Origin: Phyllobacterium sophorae
GTDB taxonomy: Bacteria; Pseudomonadota; Alphaproteobacteria; Rhizobiales; Rhizobiaceae
Assembly (NCBI RefSeq): GCF_003010965.1
Contig: NZ_PGGM01000013.1
Coordinates: 124,001-188,000 of the forward strand
Length of the DNA stretch: 64,000 bases
Direction of reading: 5' to 3'
The translations under genes were made by a program, and so were the position numbers. Positions within the stretch are counted from its first letter, which is position 1; every line of letters starts with the position of its first letter. The notes beneath the pieces are model-generated. The model was given only the letters and a program-made list of their open reading frames with translations, made no database searches and had not been told where the DNA came from. This document shows, piece by piece, positions 61,830-64,000 of this stretch.

Positions 61830-61868
61830 GTTATAACGAGGCTTATAACATTAGCGTCAGGCGCTAAT
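61830..61868. promoter_or_regulatory. Operator region of the AbrB-Doc module
   Basis: GTTATAA (61830-61836) and TTATAAC (61843-61849), six bases apart, form one inverted repeat. ATTAGCG (61850-61856) and CGCTAAT (61862-61868) form a second with a five-base spacer. Their location upstream of the antitoxin fits autoregulation. Confidence 0.65.
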
Positions 61869-61910
61869 CAAGCAAAGAATTAGCGGGAGTATTTACGATA
61901 GGGCCGCTTC

Positions 61911-62900
61911 TTACAACCAGCCCTTTCTGCGGAAGATCAGCAGCGGGATAACTGCCGAAGCGATCATCAGGCCGATTGCCATCGGGTAGCCCCAGACCTC
62001 GTCGAGTTCGGGCATGAAATGGAAGTTCATGCCGTAGATCGATGCAACCAGCGTTGGCGGCATGAAGGCAACGGCCGCAACCGAGAAGATCTTGATGATC
62101 GCGTTCTGCTCGATCGAGATCAGGCCGACCACCGTGTCCAGCAGGAACGTGACCTTGTTGGACAGGAAGTCGACATAGGTGCTGAGCGACTGCGTATCGC
62201 GCTCCAGCGACTTGATCCAGGCCCGTGCGTCTTTCTTGACGTTCTCGTCGGGAATAGCTGCCGTATAGACGAGCAGGCGACTGACTCCGGCGATACTTTC
62301 ACGAATCTTGGACAGAAAAGCCCCCTGGATACCGATGTTGTTGAGGCTGTCCCTGAAATTCTTCGTGGTCATCGGCTTGTCGTTCTCGGACCGCCGGAAG
62401 ATCGCATGGGAATTCACATCGATGTCACCGGCAACGCCCTCAAGAATATCGGCGATGCGATCGGTCACGGCTTCGACAAGGCCAAGCAGGATGGTGATCC
62501 CGCTGCACTTGGGTGAAATCAGCCCGTTTCCCGGCTTGGTCGCGCGGCCGATGAACAGGCTGAACGCCTTTGGTTCAGTATAGCGGACGGTTACAAGCCG
62601 CTTTCCTATAAGAATGAACGATACCGGCGCGATGCCGTGATGTTTCATTTCAGTGGAATGCAGGATCGAAGCTGTCAGGTATTGCGCGCCGTTCTCCGCA
62701 TAAAAGCGGCTCGATTCCTCGATCTCGATCATGTCCTCGTGGGTTGGTATGGCGGCGTTGGTCCACGCTTCGGTCTGGACGTCTTCCTCATGCGTCGGAT
62801 TGATCAGATCGATCCAGACCGCATTCGGCGGCAGCTCCGCGCCGGCCAAGGCGGCGCTTGGCATCAGGAAATCGTCTTCCAGGGTGTAGACATAAATCAT
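61911..62900 (-). CDS. corA: CorA-family magnesium transporter
   Basis: A 329-residue divalent metal channel. The N-terminal cytoplasmic domain is alpha/beta. The two C-terminal membrane helices include the signature YGMNFHFMPELDEVWGYP (GMN pore motif), followed by the basic end RRKGWL. Length and motif are normal for CorA, and it imports Mg2+ or a related ion. It begins one base after the methylmalonyl-CoA mutase stop, so they are probably co-transcribed, although no functional link is known. Confidence 0.93.
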   Translation of the reverse strand: MIYVYTLEDDFLMPSAALAGAELPPNAVWIDLINPTHEEDVQTEAWTNAAIPTHEDMIEIEESSRFYAENGAQYLTASILHSTEMKHHGIAPVSFILIGKRLVTVRYTEPKAFSLFIGRATKPGNGLISPKCSGITILLGLVEAVTDRIADILEGVAGDIDVNSHAIFRRSENDKPMTTKNFRDSLNNIGIQGAFLSKIRESIAGVSRLLVYTAAIPDENVKKDARAWIKSLERDTQSLSTYVDFLSNKVTFLLDTVVGLISIEQNAIIKIFSVAAVAFMPPTLVASIYGMNFHFMPELDEVWGYPMAIGLMIASAVIPLLIFRRKGWL

Positions 62901-62901
62901 T

Positions 62902-64000
62902 TCAAAGCGAATCCAGCAAAGTATCGATCAGTTTCTCGGCTGCCTCGCCAATGACTGTGCCAGGCGGGAAGATCGCAGTGGCGCCTGCCTTGAGAACTGC
63001 GTCGAAATCCTGGGGCGGGATCACACCGCCAACGATGGTGAGAATATCGTCGCGCTCCCGCCGCTTCAGCGCTTCCTTCAGTTCCGGCACGAGCGTCAGA
63101 TGACCCGCCGCCAGCGAAGAGACACCGACTATGCGCACATTACTGTCGGCAGCAAGTTCCGCGACTTCGTCGGGCGTCTGGAACATGGCACCGACTATGA
63201 CTTCAAAACCGAGGTCGCCAAAGGCGGTGGCGATGACCTTCTGACCGCGATCATGTCCGTCCTGGCCCATCTTGGCGACGAGTATGCGTGGTTTTTCTCC
63301 GGTGCGCTTTTCAAAAGCCGCCGCCTTGGCCTGCACGCGGTCGATAACCTCGCTCTTTCCAACCTCCTTGCGATAGACTCCCGAAATCGTGTGGATCTCG
63401 GCAACGTGACGCCCATAGGCCTTTTCCAGCGCCAGCGAGATTTCGCCGACCGTTGCCCGTGCCCGCGCCGCGCGAATAGCGAAGTCGAGCAGGTTGCCGG
63501 TTCCTGTCTTCGCTGCCGTGGTCAGTGCTGAAAGCGCCGTATCGACGGCGGCGACATCGCGCGTGCCTTTCAGCTGCTGCAGCTTGGAAAGCTGGCGGGC
63601 TCGCACCTCGGCATTGTCGACCTTCAGCACATCGACTTCCATGTCCTCAGCCGGGCGGAAGGAATTGACGCCGATGACCGGTTGCTGGCCGCTGTCGATG
63701 CGGGCTTGCGTGCGGGCTGCCGCCGCCTCGATGCGCATCTTCGGGATGCCCTGTTCGATGGCCTTGGCCATGCCTCCCAGCGCTTCTATCTCCTCGATAT
63801 GGGAGAGGGCGCGTGCCGCAAGATCGTGGGTCAGGCGCTCGACATAGGCCGAACCGCCCCACGGGTCGATGATGCGCGTCGTGCCGGATTCCTTTTGCAG
63901 GACCAGCTGCGTGTTGCGGGCGATGCGCGCCGAATGATCGGTCGGCAGCGCCAGCGCCTCGTCGAAGGAGTTGGTGTGCAGTGACTGGGTATGGCCCTGC
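62902..64000 (-). CDS. scpA: Methylmalonyl-CoA mutase, C-terminal part
   Basis: The gene continues past the end of the window; the visible C-terminal about 365 residues include the end of the substrate barrel (GHTQSLHTNSFDEALALP and the IIDPWGGSAYVE segment) and the whole cobalamin-binding domain. The cobalamin ligand motif is KMGQDGHDRGQKVIATAFGD, and GVSSLAAGHLTLVPEL and GGVIPPQD are typical. The enzyme interconverts methylmalonyl-CoA and succinyl-CoA using adenosylcobalamin. It would depend on cobalamin supply, possibly from the riboswitch-controlled importer at 26-29 kb. Confidence 0.94.
   Translation of the reverse strand, partial: QGHTQSLHTNSFDEALALPTDHSARIARNTQLVLQKESGTTRIIDPWGGSAYVERLTHDLAARALSHIEEIEALGGMAKAIEQGIPKMRIEAAAARTQARIDSGQQPVIGVNSFRPAEDMEVDVLKVDNAEVRARQLSKLQQLKGTRDVAAVDTALSALTTAAKTGTGNLLDFAIRAARARATVGEISLALEKAYGRHVAEIHTISGVYRKEVGKSEVIDRVQAKAAAFEKRTGEKPRILVAKMGQDGHDRGQKVIATAFGDLGFEVIVGAMFQTPDEVAELAADSNVRIVGVSSLAAGHLTLVPELKEALKRRERDDILTIVGGVIPPQDFDAVLKAGATAIFPPGTVIGEAAEKLIDTLLDSL

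Overview
The window looks like chromosomal DNA of an alphaproteobacterium of the Hyphomicrobiales (Rhizobiales), most like the Phyllobacterium/Mesorhizobium group. This rests on gene content and on codon and protein style: a betICAB choline-O-sulfate operon, a fused CysNC, a rhizobial-type asparaginase, a TIGR03808 Tat protein, a pyridoxamine-pyruvate aminotransferase homologue, and abundant GGGGAGATA-type palindromic intergenic repeats. Genus is an inference. Two tRNA genes (Gln-TTG and Pro-CGG, both with encoded CCA) and housekeeping sulfate assimilation genes support a chromosomal location.

Layout. 1-6 kb: end of a lipoprotein gene, a large Tat-exported phospholipase C, an AbrB-PIN toxin-antitoxin (TA) pair, a DUF1499 membrane protein, a metallo-hydrolase and biotin transporter BioY. 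6-12.7 kb: a purine/ureide operon (puuE, allA, xdhA, xdhB, uraD, uraH) running from xanthine oxidation to ureidoglycolate cleavage, without a urate oxidase in the window. 12.8-18.3 kb: an orphan phage-type DUF2793 gene and three surface-polysaccharide genes. 18.3-22 kb: a candidate small RNA, tRNA-Gln, ribokinase and an adenylate cyclase with TolB-like and TPR regions. 22.3-26.2 kb: cysD, cysNC, cysQ. 26.2-29.7 kb: an iron/B12-type ABC importer behind a clear cobalamin riboswitch on the minus strand. 29.8-30.3 kb: a repeat element carrying a DUF559 endonuclease-like gene. 30.6-37.2 kb: a three-gene transglutaminase/ATP-grasp/alpha-E cluster of uncharacterised function. 37.4-44.4 kb: an aminotransferase and an oligopeptide-type ABC transporter, interrupted by a vapBC module. 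44.4-50.5 kb: SPW protein, a Tat/lipoprotein nitrilase-like protein, tRNA-Pro, a GDP-mannose enzyme fusion and another vapBC. 50.5-57.3 kb: the bet operon and a divergent thiolase. 57.4-64 kb: DUF3750 protein, asparaginase, TIGR03808 protein, GreA/B factor, an AbrB-Doc TA pair, CorA and the 3' part of a B12-dependent methylmalonyl-CoA mutase.

Connections. Phospholipase C releases phosphocholine, and the bet operon converts choline-O-sulfate and choline to glycine betaine. The riboswitch-controlled importer could supply cobalamin for the mutase. Four TA modules lie within 64 kb, and three have upstream AT-rich inverted repeats of similar design. A family of paired-arm palindromic repeats occupies five intergenic sites plus one relic. 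One copy has a DUF559 gene exactly where the others have a linker of about 20-40 bp, which makes this endonuclease/repeat partnership the most interesting candidate system here.
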